Below, piece after piece: positions 50,916 to 62,701 of a DNA stretch of 64,000 bases (the first letter of the stretch is position 1; every line of letters begins with the position of its first letter). Source of the DNA: Polaromonas glacialis. GTDB lineage: Bacteria > Pseudomonadota > Gammaproteobacteria > Burkholderiales > Burkholderiaceae_C. Position numbers and translations under genes: made by a program. Location of the stretch: the NCBI RefSeq assembly GCF_000709345.1, contig NZ_KL448323.1, positions 2,982,346 through 3,046,345 on the forward strand, given 5' to 3'. The notes below the pieces were generated by a model. The model saw nothing but the letters and a program-made list of their open reading frames with translations, did not search any database and was not told where the DNA came from.

Positions 50916-52576
50916 CCGGGCAACAGGGCCGACAGCATTTGCAGCGTGTCGGCTTCCAGCACCGGCTTGTCTTCTCGCCAGCGCAGCATGCGCGGAAAGC
51001 GCACGGCAATGCCGCTCTTGTGGCGCGGGCTACGGGAGATGCCTTCGAAGCCCAGTTCGAACACCAGCGTCGGCCTGACGCTGCGCACCGGGCCGAAGCT
51101 CTCCAGCGTGGTCTTGCGGACGATGGCATCGACCCGCGCCATCTCGGCATCGCTCAAGCCGGAATAGGCCTTGGCGAAAGGCACCAGCTTGCGCTCAAGC
51201 TGTTCGGGCGGCCCGTCCCACACGGCAAAGGTGTAGTCGCTGTACAGGCTGGCGCGCCGGCCATGGCCGCGCTGCGCGTAGATCAGCACGGCATCGATGC
51301 TGAGCGGGTCGATCTTCCACTTCCACCACAGCCCGACGTCCTTGGTGCGCCCGACGCCGTAGGGCGCCTCACGTTGTTTCAGCATCATCCCTTCGACGCC
51401 CATGGACCGCGCCGACTCGCGCTGGCGGGCCAGGTCCTGCCAGCTGTCGCCACTGAGGACAGGACTTGGCAGCAGCGCGGGATGGCGCAGGTCGGCCAGC
51501 AGCACATCAAGAAATGCCCGGCGCTGCGACTGCGGCAGACTGCGCAGATCGCGCTGCTGCCATTCGAGCAGGTCGTAGGCCAGCAGCACGACGGGAATAT
51601 CGCGCAGCAGCTTGGCGCCCAGCGTCTTGCGGCCGATGCGTTTTTGCAGGTCGGCAAACGGCTGCACGCGGCCTTCGGGTGAATCTTCATGGCCACGCCA
51701 GACCACGATTTCACCATCAAGCACCGTGCCATCGGGCAATGCAGCGCCCATGGCCGCCAGTTCGGGAAAGCGCTCGGTCACCAGTTCCTCGCCGCGCGAC
51801 CACAGCCACACCTGGCCGGCGCGCTTGACCAGCTGGGCGCGGATGCCGTCCCATTTCCATTCGATGATCCAGTCCGCCGGCGGCCCCAGCAGGGCATCGA
51901 ATTGTTCCAGCGGCTGGTTGAAGGGGTGCGCGAGAAAAAACGGATACGGCTGGCCGCTGGTCTGCTGGTTCAACTCGCCGCTGCTCTCGGGCGCGATCAG
52001 CGCGGCATAGTCGGCGGCACCGGGCTGGCCGCTGATGTGCGTGTAGCCCATCAGCCGCTGCGCCACGCGCTTGGCATCGACGCCGGCGACGGCCGCCAGC
52101 GCCTGCGTGACCTGCAGCCGCGACACGCCGACGCGAAAGCCACCGGTGATCAGCTTGAAATACACCAGCCGCTCGTCCAGCGCCAGCCGGCTCCATTGCT
52201 GGCGCAGCAGGTCCGGCAGGGCTTCGGGCGCCGTCTTGCGCAGCGGCAGCAAGTGCTGCTCCATCCAGGCCGCCAGGCCGAGGTCATGGCTGCTGGTGGG
52301 CGGCGGAAGCAGCAGCGCCATGGTTTCAGCCAGGTCGCCGACCGAATCGTAGCTTTCGTCGAACAGCCACTCGGGCAGGCCGGCGGCCTCCTGCGCCAGC
52401 TGGCGCAGCAATTTGGCAGGCACCAGCTGGCGCGGCTTGCCGCCGGCCAGGAAATACACCGCCCATGCCGCATCGGCCGGCGTGGCATTCTGCAGGTAGC
52501 GCTGCAGCGCCGCCTGCTTGGCCAGGCTGGAGGTGGTGGCGTCCAGTTCGCGGTAAAGGGCCGCAAAAGCTTTCAT
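50912..52576 (-). CDS. ATP-dependent DNA ligase of the ligase-associated repair operon
   Basis: 554 residues. N-terminal DNA-binding domain (~1-200), then the nucleotidyltransferase core: [12 protein letters not shown] with the adenylated lysine (KxDGxR), VLDGEIVVW (motif III), [24 protein letters not shown] (motif IV/V) and [15 protein letters not shown]; a C-terminal OB fold ends in [18 protein letters not shown] (motif VI). It joins DNA nicks with ATP. ATGA overlaps with the exonuclease upstream and the helicase downstream. Confidence 0.95.
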   Translation of the reverse strand: MKAFAALYRELDATTSSLAKQAALQRYLQNATPADAAWAVYFLAGGKPRQLVPAKLLRQLAQEAAGLPEWLFDESYDSVGDLAETMALLLPPPTSSHDLGLAAWMEQHLLPLRKTAPEALPDLLRQQWSRLALDERLVYFKLITGGFRVGVSRLQVTQALAAVAGVDAKRVAQRLMGYTHISGQPGAADYAALIAPESSGELNQQTSGQPYPFFLAHPFNQPLEQFDALLGPPADWIIEWKWDGIRAQLVKRAGQVWLWSRGEELVTERFPELAAMGAALPDGTVLDGEIVVWRGHEDSPEGRVQPFADLQKRIGRKTLGAKLLRDIPVVLLAYDLLEWQQRDLRSLPQSQRRAFLDVLLADLRHPALLPSPVLSGDSWQDLARQRESARSMGVEGMMLKQREAPYGVGRTKDVGLWWKWKIDPLSIDAVLIYAQRGHGRRASLYSDYTFAVWDGPPEQLERKLVPFAKAYSGLSDAEMARVDAIVRKTTLESFGPVRSVRPTLVFELGFEGISRSPRHKSGIAVRFPRMLRWREDKPVLEADTLQMLSALLPG

Positions 52577-53658
52577 GAAGCGTCATCGCTGGTGGATTGC
52601 ACAGGCTCGGGCGGCAGGCCTTCCTGTGCAATGCCAGTCTGTTTTCCGGCCGCCGGCGCAGTCGCCTGGTCGGCGATGTCTTCCTCGCCGCCATACTCGG
52701 TCTTGAAGCCCTGCGCATCCAGGCCGCGCCCCTGCAGCCAGCGCACCATCACCGCGACGCTGCCATGGGTGACAAACACGCGCTCGGCCCCCGTGCCGTC
52801 GATGGCGCGCTGGAGGCCGGGCCAGTCGGCATGGTCGGACATCACGAAGCCCCTATCCACCCCACGGCGGCGGCGTGCGCCGCGCAATAGCATCCAGCCG
52901 CTGGCAAAAGCATCCGAATAGTTGCCAAAGCGACGCATCCAGGGCGTTCCCTGCGCCGACGGCGGCGCCAGCACCAGCGACTGGCCGATGGCGCCCGCAT
53001 CCGCCTCGGCCACCGTCCGAGTGGAAGGCAGGTTGACGCCAGCATCCCGGTAAACCCGGTTCAGCGGCTCGACGGCGCCGTGCGCGATGATGGGGCCGAT
53101 GCTCGCGTCAACGCCGTGCAGCAGCCGCTGCGCCTTGCCGAAGGCATAGCAGAACAGCACCGACGCGCGCCCCGCCGCCGCGTTGCCGCGCCACCAGTCG
53201 TTGATGTCGGCAAACAGCTCGGGCTGGGCGGGCCAGCGGTAGATCGGCAGGCCGAAGGTCGATTCGGTGATGAAGGTGTCACAGGCCACCGGCTCGAACG
53301 GCTCGCACGTGCCGTCATCCTCCAGCTTGTAGTCGCCCGAGGCCACCCAGACTTCACCACCGTGCTCGACCCGCACCTGCGCCGAACCGAGCACATGGCC
53401 GGCCGGATGCAGCGAGATGCGGACCCCGTTGTGCAGGACCGGCTCGCCGTAAGCCAGTGTCTGAAGGGTGATGTCGCCCAGCCTGGCGCGAAGGATGCCT
53501 TCGCCTTTCTCGTGCGCCAGGTAGCGCGCATGGCCGGTTCGGGCATGGTCGGAATGGCCGTGGGTGATCACGGCGCTGTCAACCGGTCGCCAGGGGTCGA
53601 TGTAGAAGTCGCCCGGCGGGCAGTACAGGCCTTCAGGCCGGGCCACGATCAGGTTCAT
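52573..53658 (-). CDS. Ligase-associated DNA damage response exonuclease (MBL fold)
   Basis: 361 residues. Metallo-beta-lactamase/beta-CASP-like core: VITHGHSDHARTGH (HxHxDH), LHPAGHVLGSAQVRVEHGGE, VASGDYKLEDD, FITESTFGLPIY and a late VMSDHADWPGL and VFVTHGSVAV. It belongs to the SNM1/Pso2-like ligase-associated exonuclease family. First gene of the four-gene repair operon. The last ~35 residues are a Pro/Glu/Ala tail. The stop overlaps the ligase start by 4 nt. Confidence 0.94.
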   Translation of the reverse strand: MNLIVARPEGLYCPPGDFYIDPWRPVDSAVITHGHSDHARTGHARYLAHEKGEGILRARLGDITLQTLAYGEPVLHNGVRISLHPAGHVLGSAQVRVEHGGEVWVASGDYKLEDDGTCEPFEPVACDTFITESTFGLPIYRWPAQPELFADINDWWRGNAAAGRASVLFCYAFGKAQRLLHGVDASIGPIIAHGAVEPLNRVYRDAGVNLPSTRTVAEADAGAIGQSLVLAPPSAQGTPWMRRFGNYSDAFASGWMLLRGARRRRGVDRGFVMSDHADWPGLQRAIDGTGAERVFVTHGSVAVMVRWLQGRGLDAQGFKTEYGGEEDIADQATAPAAGKQTGIAQEGLPPEPVQSTSDDAS

Positions 53659-53803
53659 GCTTCCTCAAGATGAAATGAAGATTCCGGCCTTGCGCACGCG
53701 CGGGGCCACCATCCGACATCCTAGCGCGAGCGCCTTTATCCCGCCGGGCGCGGTCAAACGATTTGCCGGCGATCAGGGTATTACCCGGAGAGTTCAAGCG
53801 CCA

Positions 53804-53834
53804 TGAAAAAAGCCCCTGGTTTTAAGCAGGGGCT
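53804..53834 (-). terminator. Distal terminator of the atp operon
   Basis: On the minus strand AGCCCCTG (53827-53834 complement), 8-nt loop, CAGGGGCT, then TTTTTT (A-run 53805-53810 on plus). A textbook intrinsic terminator 65 nt after atpC. Confidence 0.9.
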
Positions 53835-53840
53835 CGGATG

Positions 53841-53866
53841 GCCTGCATCCGTTGCCGGATGCAGGC
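53841..53866 (-). terminator. Second hairpin after atpC
   Basis: GCCTGCATCC (53841-53850), 6-nt loop, perfect complement (53857-53866). No T-run of its own; it precedes the terminator and probably protects the mRNA 3' end or assists termination. Confidence 0.6.
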
Positions 53867-53898
53867 CGTTGCAGACCGAAGTCTGCACTTATTGGTTT

Positions 53899-54315
53899 TT
53901 ATTTTTTCTGGCGGTATTTGCGCAGCGCTGCAATCTGCGCGGCCATGACGGCCAGCTCGGACTGGGCCATGGCGATGTCGATATCGTTCTTGGCGTTCTT
54001 CAGCGCTTCTTCAGCCAACGCCTTGGCGGACGTGGCCTTGGCTTCGTCCAGGTCCTTGCCGCGAATGGCGGTATCGCTCAGCACGGTCACGCAGTTGGGC
54101 TGCACTTCGAGAATGCCGCCGGCCACAAAGACGAACTCTTCGGTGCCATCGGCCTTTTCAATGCGCACGGCACCGGGCCGGATGCGGGTGATCAGCGGCG
54201 TGTGGCGCGGGTAGATCCCCAGCTCGCCCGCTTCGCCGGGCAGAGCCACGAACCGGGCTTCACCGGAAAAGATGGACTCTTCTGCGCTGACGACATCGAC
54301 GTGGATGGTATTCAT
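53899..54315 (-). CDS. atpC: ATP synthase F1 subunit epsilon
   Basis: 138 residues. [40 protein letters not shown] and [20 protein letters not shown] form the N-terminal beta-sandwich; the C-terminal helical hairpin is [20 protein letters not shown] and onwards. It links the rotor to F1 and inhibits ATP hydrolysis. Last gene of the operon, 78 nt after atpD. Confidence 0.97.
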   Translation of the reverse strand: MNTIHVDVVSAEESIFSGEARFVALPGEAGELGIYPRHTPLITRIRPGAVRIEKADGTEEFVFVAGGILEVQPNCVTVLSDTAIRGKDLDEAKATSAKALAEEALKNAKNDIDIAMAQSELAVMAAQIAALRKYRQKK

Positions 54316-54393
54316 ACGTATTCCAGTTTAAAAGATGAGAAAAACTTGGCGTTGAGCAAACCCTGCAAGGGCTTGTCCGAACGCCGGCTTTCA

Positions 54394-55857
<1,464 letters not shown>

Positions 55858-56724
55858 TTAAACCGCTGCAGCACCGGCAACGATTTCCGAAAGTTCTTTC
55901 GTGATCGCCGCCTGACGCGTCTTGTTGTAAATCAGCTTGAGCTCGCCAATCACGCTGCCGGCATTGTCGGTAGCCGACTTCATGGCAACCATGCGGGCGG
56001 ACTGTTCGGAAGCCATGTTCTCTGCCACGGCCTGGAACACCAGCGCCTCGACATAGCGAACCAGCAGCTCGTCAATCACGGTTTGCGCGTCAGGCTCGTA
56101 GATATAGTCCCAGCCGTGCTCGGTCTTGTCGGCCTGCATGCGGTCTGCCGTCAGGGGCAGCAGCTGCTCGACCACCGACTCCTGCTTCATCGTGTTGATG
56201 AAGCGGGTGTAGCAAAGAAACACCGCCTTGATCTTGCCTTCGCTGTACGCGTCGAGCAGCACCTTGACGGGGCCGATCAGCTTGTCCAAGTGCGGCTTGT
56301 CGCCCAGTTGCGTGGCATGCGCCGCTACCTTGACGCCAATGCGGTTCAGGAAGCCCAGGCCCTTGTTGCCAATGGCCACCGCCTGCGCATCCTCGCCGGC
56401 CGCCTGCATGTCCTTGAGCTTGGTCGTCAGGATACGCAACACGTTGGTGTTCAGGCCGCCGCACAGGCCCTTGTCGGTCGTCACCACGATAAACCCGGTC
56501 GTCTTGGCGTCGTTGGACTCCATGAACGGATGGGTGTATTCGGGATTCGCCTGACTCAGGTGGGCTGCGATGTTGCGAATCTTGTCGCTGTAAGGGCGGG
56601 CCGCGCGCATCCGTTCCTGCGCCTTGCGCATCTTGGAGGCGGCCACCATTTCCATGGCCTTGGTGATCTTGCGGGTGTTTTCCACCGACTTGATCTTGCC
56701 GCGTATTTCCTTGCCTGCTGCCAT
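55858..56724 (-). CDS. atpG: ATP synthase F1 subunit gamma
   Basis: 288 residues. [39 protein letters not shown] and [16 protein letters not shown] are diagnostic; the C-terminal [20 protein letters not shown] closes the central stalk. The 153-nt spacer to atpA is unusually long for this operon because it holds a family B repeat; GGGGGTAA at 56730-56737, from the end of that repeat, lies where the SD should be. Confidence 0.97.
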   Translation of the reverse strand: MAAGKEIRGKIKSVENTRKITKAMEMVAASKMRKAQERMRAARPYSDKIRNIAAHLSQANPEYTHPFMESNDAKTTGFIVVTTDKGLCGGLNTNVLRILTTKLKDMQAAGEDAQAVAIGNKGLGFLNRIGVKVAAHATQLGDKPHLDKLIGPVKVLLDAYSEGKIKAVFLCYTRFINTMKQESVVEQLLPLTADRMQADKTEHGWDYIYEPDAQTVIDELLVRYVEALVFQAVAENMASEQSARMVAMKSATDNAGSVIGELKLIYNKTRQAAITKELSEIVAGAAAV

Positions 56725-56731
56725 TTAGATT

Positions 56732-56824
56732 ACCCCCACGCTGTTCACTTCGTGTAATGCGCTGCCCCCCGAGGGGGCCGCTGCGCCTGCGGCCCGGCAA
56801 AGCCGGTTCCGCGGCCCCTGCTTG
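56732..56824 (+). repeat. Repeat family B copy in atpA-atpG spacer
   Basis: ACCCCCACGCTGTTCACTTC, GTGTAATGCGCTGCC, GAGGGGGCCGCTGCGCCTGC, GGCCCGGCAAAGCCGGTTCC, GCGGCCCCTG. A complete copy within the essential ATP synthase operon, not interrupting a gene. Confidence 0.85.
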
Positions 56825-56877
56825 AAGGACCTGATCCTCAGAGTTGTTGCTGCGCTCATCGTTCGGTTTCCGTTGCT

Positions 56878-58431
56878 TTACGCGAAGGATTTCTTGAACG
56901 CAGTGACCGCGGTGGTCAACTCGGCCTCGGCATCCTTGTCCATGGCCTTGTTGGTTTCAAGCTTGTCCATCAGGGGCGCATGCTTGTCCTTGAGCCAGGC
57001 GTGCAGGCCGCTTTCGAATGCCAGTACCTTCTTGACCTCCACATCGTCCATGAAGCCCTTGTTCACTGCGAACAAGGTGGCACCCATGGTGGAGATGGAC
57101 AAGGGCGCGTACTGCGACTGCTTGAGCAACTCGGTGACGCGCGCACCACGGTCGAGCTGCTTGCGGGTGGCTTCGTCCAGGTCGGAAGCAAACTGCGCAA
57201 ACGCAGCCAGCTCGCGGTACTGGGCCAGGTCGGTACGGATACCGCCGGACAGGTTCTTGATCAGCTTGGTCTGGGCGGCGCCACCGACGCGCGACACCGA
57301 GATACCGGCGTTGATCGCGGGGCGGATGCCGGCGTTGAACAGGCTGGTTTCCAGGAAAATCTGTCCGTCGGTGATCGAAATCACGTTGGTCGGCACGAAA
57401 GCGGACACGTCGCCGGCTTGCGTTTCGATGATCGGCAGCGCGGTCAGTGAACCGGTCCGGCCTTTCACGGCGCCCTTGGTGAAGTCTTCGACATACTTCT
57501 CATTCACGCGGGCTGCGCGCTCCAGCAGGCGGCTGTGGAGATAGAACACGTCGCCGGGGTAGGCTTCGCGGCCTGGTGGACGGCGCAGCAGCAGCGACAC
57601 CTGGCGGTAGGCAACAGCTTGCTTGGACAGGTCGTCATACACGATCAAGGCGTCTTCGCCACGGTCGCGGAAGTATTCGCCCATGGTGCAGCCCGAGTAG
57701 GCGCTGACGTATTGCATGGCGGCCGATTCGGAAGCCGATGCGGCCACGACGATGGTGTAGTCCATCGCGCCGGCTTGTTCCAGCGAGCGCACCACGTTCT
57801 TGATCGACGAAGCCTTTTGGCCAATCGCGACATAGACGCACGAGACGCCCTTGCCCTTTTGGTTGATGATGGCGTCAATCGCGACGGCGGTCTTGCCGGT
57901 CTGGCGGTCGCCAATGATCAGTTCGCGCTGGCCACGGCCGATAGGCACCATGGAGTCGACCGACTTCAGGCCGGTTTGCAAAGGCTGGTCAACCGATTTG
58001 CGGGCGATCACGCCGGGCGCGACCTTTTCAATCACGTCGCTCAACTTGGCATTGATCGGGCCTTTGCCGTCAATCGGCTGACCCAGTGCATTGACCACGC
58101 GGCCAAGCAGTTCAGGGCCGATTGGGACTTCCAGAATACGACCCGTGCACTTGACGGTGTCGCCTTCGGCAATGTGTTCGTACTCGCCCAGAATCACCGA
58201 GCCGACCGAGTCGCGCTCGAGGTTCAGTGCCAGGCCATAAGTGGGCGTGCCATCTGCCGTGGCAGGGAATTCAAGCATTTCGCCCTGCATCACATCGGAC
58301 AGGCCGTGGATGCGGACAATACCGTCGGCCACCGACACCACGGTGCCCTGGTTGCGGATGTCGCTGCTTGCGGCGAGGCCTTCGATACGGCTCTTGATCA
58401 GTTCAGAAATTTCTGCGGGATTGAGTTGCAT
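56878..58431 (-). CDS. atpA: ATP synthase F1 subunit alpha
   Basis: 517 residues. [20 protein letters not shown], Walker [61 protein letters not shown] and [20 protein letters not shown]. Non-catalytic nucleotide-binding subunit. 60 nt after atpH. Confidence 0.98.
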   Translation of the reverse strand: MQLNPAEISELIKSRIEGLAASSDIRNQGTVVSVADGIVRIHGLSDVMQGEMLEFPATADGTPTYGLALNLERDSVGSVILGEYEHIAEGDTVKCTGRILEVPIGPELLGRVVNALGQPIDGKGPINAKLSDVIEKVAPGVIARKSVDQPLQTGLKSVDSMVPIGRGQRELIIGDRQTGKTAVAIDAIINQKGKGVSCVYVAIGQKASSIKNVVRSLEQAGAMDYTIVVAASASESAAMQYVSAYSGCTMGEYFRDRGEDALIVYDDLSKQAVAYRQVSLLLRRPPGREAYPGDVFYLHSRLLERAARVNEKYVEDFTKGAVKGRTGSLTALPIIETQAGDVSAFVPTNVISITDGQIFLETSLFNAGIRPAINAGISVSRVGGAAQTKLIKNLSGGIRTDLAQYRELAAFAQFASDLDEATRKQLDRGARVTELLKQSQYAPLSISTMGATLFAVNKGFMDDVEVKKVLAFESGLHAWLKDKHAPLMDKLETNKAMDKDAEAELTTAVTAFKKSFA

Positions 58432-58491
58432 GACTCTTTCCTTCTTTCTATGTTATTGGCTAAAAACCCGGGACTGCGCGCGTGCGCCAGT

Positions 58492-59031
58492 TCAGGCGAT
58501 CAGCGCCATTTTCATTTGTTCCAAACGGGCTTTGACCGAAGTGTCCAGCACCTCGTCACCGACGACCGCGCGAATCCCGCCAATCAGCGACGGATCAAGT
58601 TCGACCTTGATGCCGAGCTTGCGCCCGAAGCGCTTTTCCAGCACTGCTGCAATGTCGTTCAAACCCTGCTCGTCTAACGGAAAAGCACTGAAGACGGTGG
58701 CATCGGTGACGCCGCCCGCAGCATTCTTGAGCGAACGAAACTGGACGGCGATCTCGGGCAGCGCAGACAGTCGACCATTTTCAATCACGAGGCGCAGGAA
58801 ATTCCTGGCAGCTGCGGGCAAGGGGTCGGTGTCGTTGCCGGCCACGCCGGCGATCAGGTCGAACACCTGGTCCACGCTCGCCTTCGGGCTGTCGGCAAAC
58901 TGGAGCAACTGGGCGTTTTGCGCCACAGCCGCCAGAGCGTCCAGCCAGAGGGCGGTAGCAGCCAGGTCGGAGCCCTGCGCCTTGAACAGCGCATCTGCGT
59001 AAGGGCGGGCAATGGTTGCGAGTTCAGCCAT
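58492..59031 (-). CDS. atpH: ATP synthase F1 subunit delta
   Basis: 179 residues. [20 protein letters not shown] is the conserved N-terminus of delta; [20 protein letters not shown] and the C-terminal [20 protein letters not shown] follow. It connects F1 to the peripheral stalk. 16 nt after atpF. Confidence 0.97.
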   Translation of the reverse strand: MAELATIARPYADALFKAQGSDLAATALWLDALAAVAQNAQLLQFADSPKASVDQVFDLIAGVAGNDTDPLPAAARNFLRLVIENGRLSALPEIAVQFRSLKNAAGGVTDATVFSAFPLDEQGLNDIAAVLEKRFGRKLGIKVELDPSLIGGIRAVVGDEVLDTSVKARLEQMKMALIA

Positions 59032-59047
59032 AGTGGTTCTACCTTGC

Positions 59048-59518
59048 CTACAGCTCGGTTTTCAGGCGGCTCAGCAACTCGGCATGAACCCCGGCATTGA
59101 CTTCCTTGCGGAGAATCTGCTCGGCGCCCTTGACTGCCAGCAGGGCGACCTGCTCGCGCAGAGCCTCTCTGGCCTTGACCGTTTGTTGAGCGGCTTCAGC
59201 CTGGGCTGCCGCAATGATCTTGTTGGCTTCCTCGACCGCACGGGCCTTGGCTTCCTCGACGATGCCTTGGCCCCGGCGGTCGGCATCGGCCAGACGGGCA
59301 GCGGTCTCGGTACGCGACGTGGCCAGTTCGGCCTCTACACGCTTGTTGGCGGTAGAGAGTTCGGACTTGGCTTTATCAGCGGCAGCGAGGCCGTCAGAAA
59401 TTTTCGAGGCCCGCTCGTCCAGCGCTTTTGTGATTGGTGGCCACACGAACTTCATCGTGAACCAGACCAGGATCGCAAAAACGACAGCCTGCAGGAACAG
59501 GGTGGAGTTAATGTTCAC
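59048..59518 (-). CDS. atpF: ATP synthase F0 subunit b
   Basis: 156 residues. One N-terminal membrane helix ([20 protein letters not shown]), then a long charged coiled-coil stalk ([20 protein letters not shown] and onwards). Standard b-subunit length. Confidence 0.97.
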   Translation of the reverse strand: MNINSTLFLQAVVFAILVWFTMKFVWPPITKALDERASKISDGLAAADKAKSELSTANKRVEAELATSRTETAARLADADRRGQGIVEEAKARAVEEANKIIAAAQAEAAQQTVKAREALREQVALLAVKGAEQILRKEVNAGVHAELLSRLKTEL

Positions 59519-59558
59519 GGCTTATTCCTTATCGAACGTACCAGGGATGGCCGAAAAA

Positions 59559-59867
<309 letters not shown>

Positions 59868-59881
59868 TCAGGCAGAAAGGC

Positions 59882-60784
59882 CTAGTGTGAATCGTGGGCC
59901 TGCCCCACGTAAATCAACGTCAACATCATGAAGATGAAGGCTTGCAGCGTGATCACCAGGATGTGGAAGATGCTCCACACGGTTCCGGCGACAACATGCC
60001 CGAATCCCAGCCAGAACATACCCGTGAGTGGGTTGAACTGCCAGGCCCACACGCCACCCATCAGGGCGATCAGCATGAAGACGAGTTCGCCGGCAAACAT
60101 GTTGCCGAACAGCCGCATGCCGTGCGAGACGGTCTTGGCGGTGAATTCAATCATTTGCATCAGGAAGTTGACCGGATACAAAAACCAGTGGTCGCCAAAC
60201 GGCGCCGCAATGAGCTCGTGCGACCAGCCGCCGATACCCTTGATCTTGATGTTGTACACCAGGCAGACCAGCAGCACGCTGACGGACAGGCCGAGGGTGG
60301 TGGACAGGTCGGCCGTGGGCACGACGCGCATGTAGGCATGTTCGGGGTCGTGTCCTGCGGCGCCATACAACATGGCCCAGATTCGGGGAATGGCATCGAC
60401 CGGCAGCATGTCCATGGCGTTCATCATGAAAATCCAGACGAACACGGTGAGCGCCAGCGGCGACACCAGTTTGCGGCTCTTGGCGTTGTGAATCACGCCC
60501 TTGGCCTGGCTGTCAACCATTTCCGACAGGATTTCAACCGCAGCCTGGAAACGGCCGGGAACGCCTGAGGTGGCCTTGCGGGCCGCGCGCCACAGGAAGA
60601 AGCAGCCGATGACGCCCAGTAAAACCGAATAGATCAGCGAGTCGAGGTTGAACAGGCTGAAATCGACAATGCTGCTTTGCTTGACGCTTTCCAATGAAAA
60701 ATTTGTCTGCAAATGCTGCAGGTGGTGCTGGATGTACTCTCCAGACGTCGGGGCATGTATTCCAGCGTTTTCAGCAGCAGACAT
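59882..60784 (-). CDS. atpB: ATP synthase F0 subunit a
   Basis: 300 residues with five to six membrane spans. NFLMQMIEFTAKTVSHGMRL (with the essential Arg in SHGMRLFGNMFAGE) and VWSIFHILVITLQAFIFMML are signatures. Proton channel subunit. 22 nt downstream of atpI. Confidence 0.97.
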   Translation of the reverse strand: MSAAENAGIHAPTSGEYIQHHLQHLQTNFSLESVKQSSIVDFSLFNLDSLIYSVLLGVIGCFFLWRAARKATSGVPGRFQAAVEILSEMVDSQAKGVIHNAKSRKLVSPLALTVFVWIFMMNAMDMLPVDAIPRIWAMLYGAAGHDPEHAYMRVVPTADLSTTLGLSVSVLLVCLVYNIKIKGIGGWSHELIAAPFGDHWFLYPVNFLMQMIEFTAKTVSHGMRLFGNMFAGELVFMLIALMGGVWAWQFNPLTGMFWLGFGHVVAGTVWSIFHILVITLQAFIFMMLTLIYVGQAHDSH

Positions 60785-60806
60785 AAGTCACCAATTCGTC
60801 AGTTCT

Positions 60807-61358
60807 TCAAAAATTATTGATCGATTTTTTGCGCGCCGGGCCGAACCACATGGCCACCCAGTACACCTTCATCGTCACCACGAAACCCGCCAGCAAAGCC
60901 AGCCAATTCAATCCTTCAACCAGCCTTGGCGCGGCGAACAGCATCGCCACCGTCAAGGCAATCTTGACCATTTCCCAGACAAAAAATCCGGCCAGCGCCG
61001 CATTTCCATGCATTGCCGATTTTTGACGCGACAGGCCCCGGGCAAACAGCGCCGCAGGAACAATCACCGCCAGCGCGCCGTAGCCAGCCGACCAGCCCAT
61101 GCGCGCCTGGCCCGTCACCAGCCAAGCCAGTGCCGCCACCACGATTCCCACCCCGACCTGACCTGCCCACACCGACCACAAGGAAAACGGGGGGTTCAAT
61201 TCCCGAACCTTTTTGGCTTCTTCGTGCGTCAGGGGCTTGAACCCTTCGTCTTGCGCCTCATCTGTCTCTTCTGCCTCGTACGGCTTGCCTGCAACCACAG
61301 TACTTTTCAGGGCAGGGGCTTCAGGGTGGCCGGGGCATGTCGCCGCTGGATCTGCCAT
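60807..61358 (-). CDS. atpI: ATP synthase assembly protein AtpI with N-terminal extension
   Basis: 183 residues from ATG 61356-61358 (MADPAATC), with GAGG upstream; a GTG four codons earlier is less likely. The C-terminal ~125 residues hold four membrane helices (SVWAGQVGVGIVVAALAWLV; GYGALAVIVPAALFARGLS; LAGFFVWEMVKIALTVAMLF; WLALLAGFVVTMKVYWVAMW), the AtpI pattern. A hydrophilic ~55-residue N-terminal extension is rich in Glu/Lys/Pro. AtpI assists c-ring assembly. It heads the operon. Confidence 0.88.
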   Translation of the reverse strand: MADPAATCPGHPEAPALKSTVVAGKPYEAEETDEAQDEGFKPLTHEEAKKVRELNPPFSLWSVWAGQVGVGIVVAALAWLVTGQARMGWSAGYGALAVIVPAALFARGLSRQKSAMHGNAALAGFFVWEMVKIALTVAMLFAAPRLVEGLNWLALLAGFVVTMKVYWVAMWFGPARKKSINNF

Positions 61359-61548
61359 TGTGTTCCTCACAAATTACATGAAGGTTACGAGCCCCAATCT
61401 CAGCAAAGCCTCTGATTATACGTAGAAACCCCTGCCATTTACCAATAGCCATGCGCGTGCTCTGGATTGGCGCGGTTTCACGGGCGCTTTATGATCAGGC
61501 CCGGGTGCATTAACCACAATGGCGCCCCATTCTAATGAAAGACTGCCG

Positions 61549-61995
61549 ATGCCAGCGTTGATGAAATTCCTGCATGTTCTTGCCGCCATCGCCTGGCTCG
61601 GGGGAATCAGTTTCATGCTGTTTGCGCTGCGCCCTGCAGCGGCCGAACTCCTCGCGCCGCCGCAGCGGTTGCCCCTGATTGCGCAAACGCTGCAGCGCTT
61701 TTTCAAGCTGGTCTGGGTGACGATCGTGGTGCTGCTGTTGTCTGGCCTGGCGATGCTGCTGGGCGTGGGCATGAAGAACGCACCGGCCGGATGGCACGCC
61801 ATGCTGGGGATTGGCCTGGTGATGTTTGCGCTGTTCGGCCACCTGTATTTCGGACCTTTCCGCCGGCTCAAACACGCCGTCAGCGCGGCCAACTGGCCCG
61901 AAGGCGGCCGGCGCGTCGGGCAGATTGCCACGCTCGCCACGGTCAACCTGGCGCTTGGCGTACTGGCCATCGCCGCTGTATATTTTCTCGCCTGA
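61549..61995 (+). CDS. CopD-like integral membrane protein
   Basis: 148 residues from ATG 61549 (MPALMKFLHVLAAIAWLGGI); ATG 61519 in the same frame is possible. Four hydrophobic segments: residues ~5-22, ~48-65 (LVWVTIVVLLLSGLAMLLG), ~77-92 and ~128-146. Two His (HVL and GHLYFGP) in membrane segments suggest haem or copper binding as in CopD. Divergent from atpI and followed 64 nt later by the DUF2062 gene. Confidence 0.72.
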   Translation: MPALMKFLHVLAAIAWLGGISFMLFALRPAAAELLAPPQRLPLIAQTLQRFFKLVWVTIVVLLLSGLAMLLGVGMKNAPAGWHAMLGIGLVMFALFGHLYFGPFRRLKHAVSAANWPEGGRRVGQIATLATVNLALGVLAIAAVYFLA

Positions 61996-62059
61996 TGCAT
62001 CAGCGAACCAGACTGCAGCGCGCTGCAAGGCCATCGCCTGCCGCTTTGAACGCATCCTC

Positions 62060-62644
62060 ATGAATGCCGACCAGCCCCCGACAAGCGCCCCCGGCAACTG
62101 GCGGCCAGCTGGCCTTTTCAGCCGCCTTCGCAGCGCATTGCCCTGCCGCGAGACACTTGCCGCCCATCCCTGGCTCAAGCCCGTGGCGCACCGCCTGCTC
62201 GACCGCCAGTTGTGGCACGCGCAGCATGAAGCCGTGGCGCGGGGCGTCGCCATCGGGATTTTCTGGGCCTTTGCCGTGCCCGTGGCGCAGTTTGCGCTGG
62301 CCACCCTGAACTGCGTCTGGTGGCGCGCCAATATCCCGGTCGCTGCCGGCATGACGCTGGTAACCAACCCGTTCACCATCGGCTTCTGGCTCTGGCTCGC
62401 CTACCAACTGGGCAGCCTGGTGCTGGACGCGCCGCCGCCGGTTCCGCTGGCCGACGGCGCGGGGCTGCTGGCCTGGCTGGGCTCGTTCGGCGCGCCGGCC
62501 ATGCTGGGCATGGGCATTTTTGCGCTCTGCGGCGCATTGACCGGCTACCTGGTCGTCAAGCTCGCCTGGCGCGTGCGCGTCGGCGTCAAGCGCTGGCGCA
62601 GGCAGAACACCCCCCGCGCCGCAGCCGCACCGCCAGCCTGCTGA
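62060..62644 (+). CDS. DUF2062 membrane protein
   Basis: 194 residues from ATG 62060. Core VARGVAIGIFWAFAVPVAQF, then ALATLNCVWWRANIPVAAGM and TNPFTIGFWLWLAYQLGSLV match DUF2062, a small membrane domain with a conserved TNP motif. The charged C-terminal tail (RVGVKRWRRQNT) is cytoplasmic. Function unknown. Co-oriented with the CopD-like and aminotransferase genes. Confidence 0.83.
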   Translation: MNADQPPTSAPGNWRPAGLFSRLRSALPCRETLAAHPWLKPVAHRLLDRQLWHAQHEAVARGVAIGIFWAFAVPVAQFALATLNCVWWRANIPVAAGMTLVTNPFTIGFWLWLAYQLGSLVLDAPPPVPLADGAGLLAWLGSFGAPAMLGMGIFALCGALTGYLVVKLAWRVRVGVKRWRRQNTPRAAAAPPAC

Positions 62645-62701
62645 AATAACTTCTGCCTTCGTCACTTTCCTGACCCCAACCGCTGCCTGCAGCCACACCC
62701 C

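Noticed and set aside
48534-51167. 877-codon plus-strand frame
   Set aside because: Antisense to the repair helicase, low-complexity Arg/Ala/Gln-rich translation, no domain; typical high-GC shadow.
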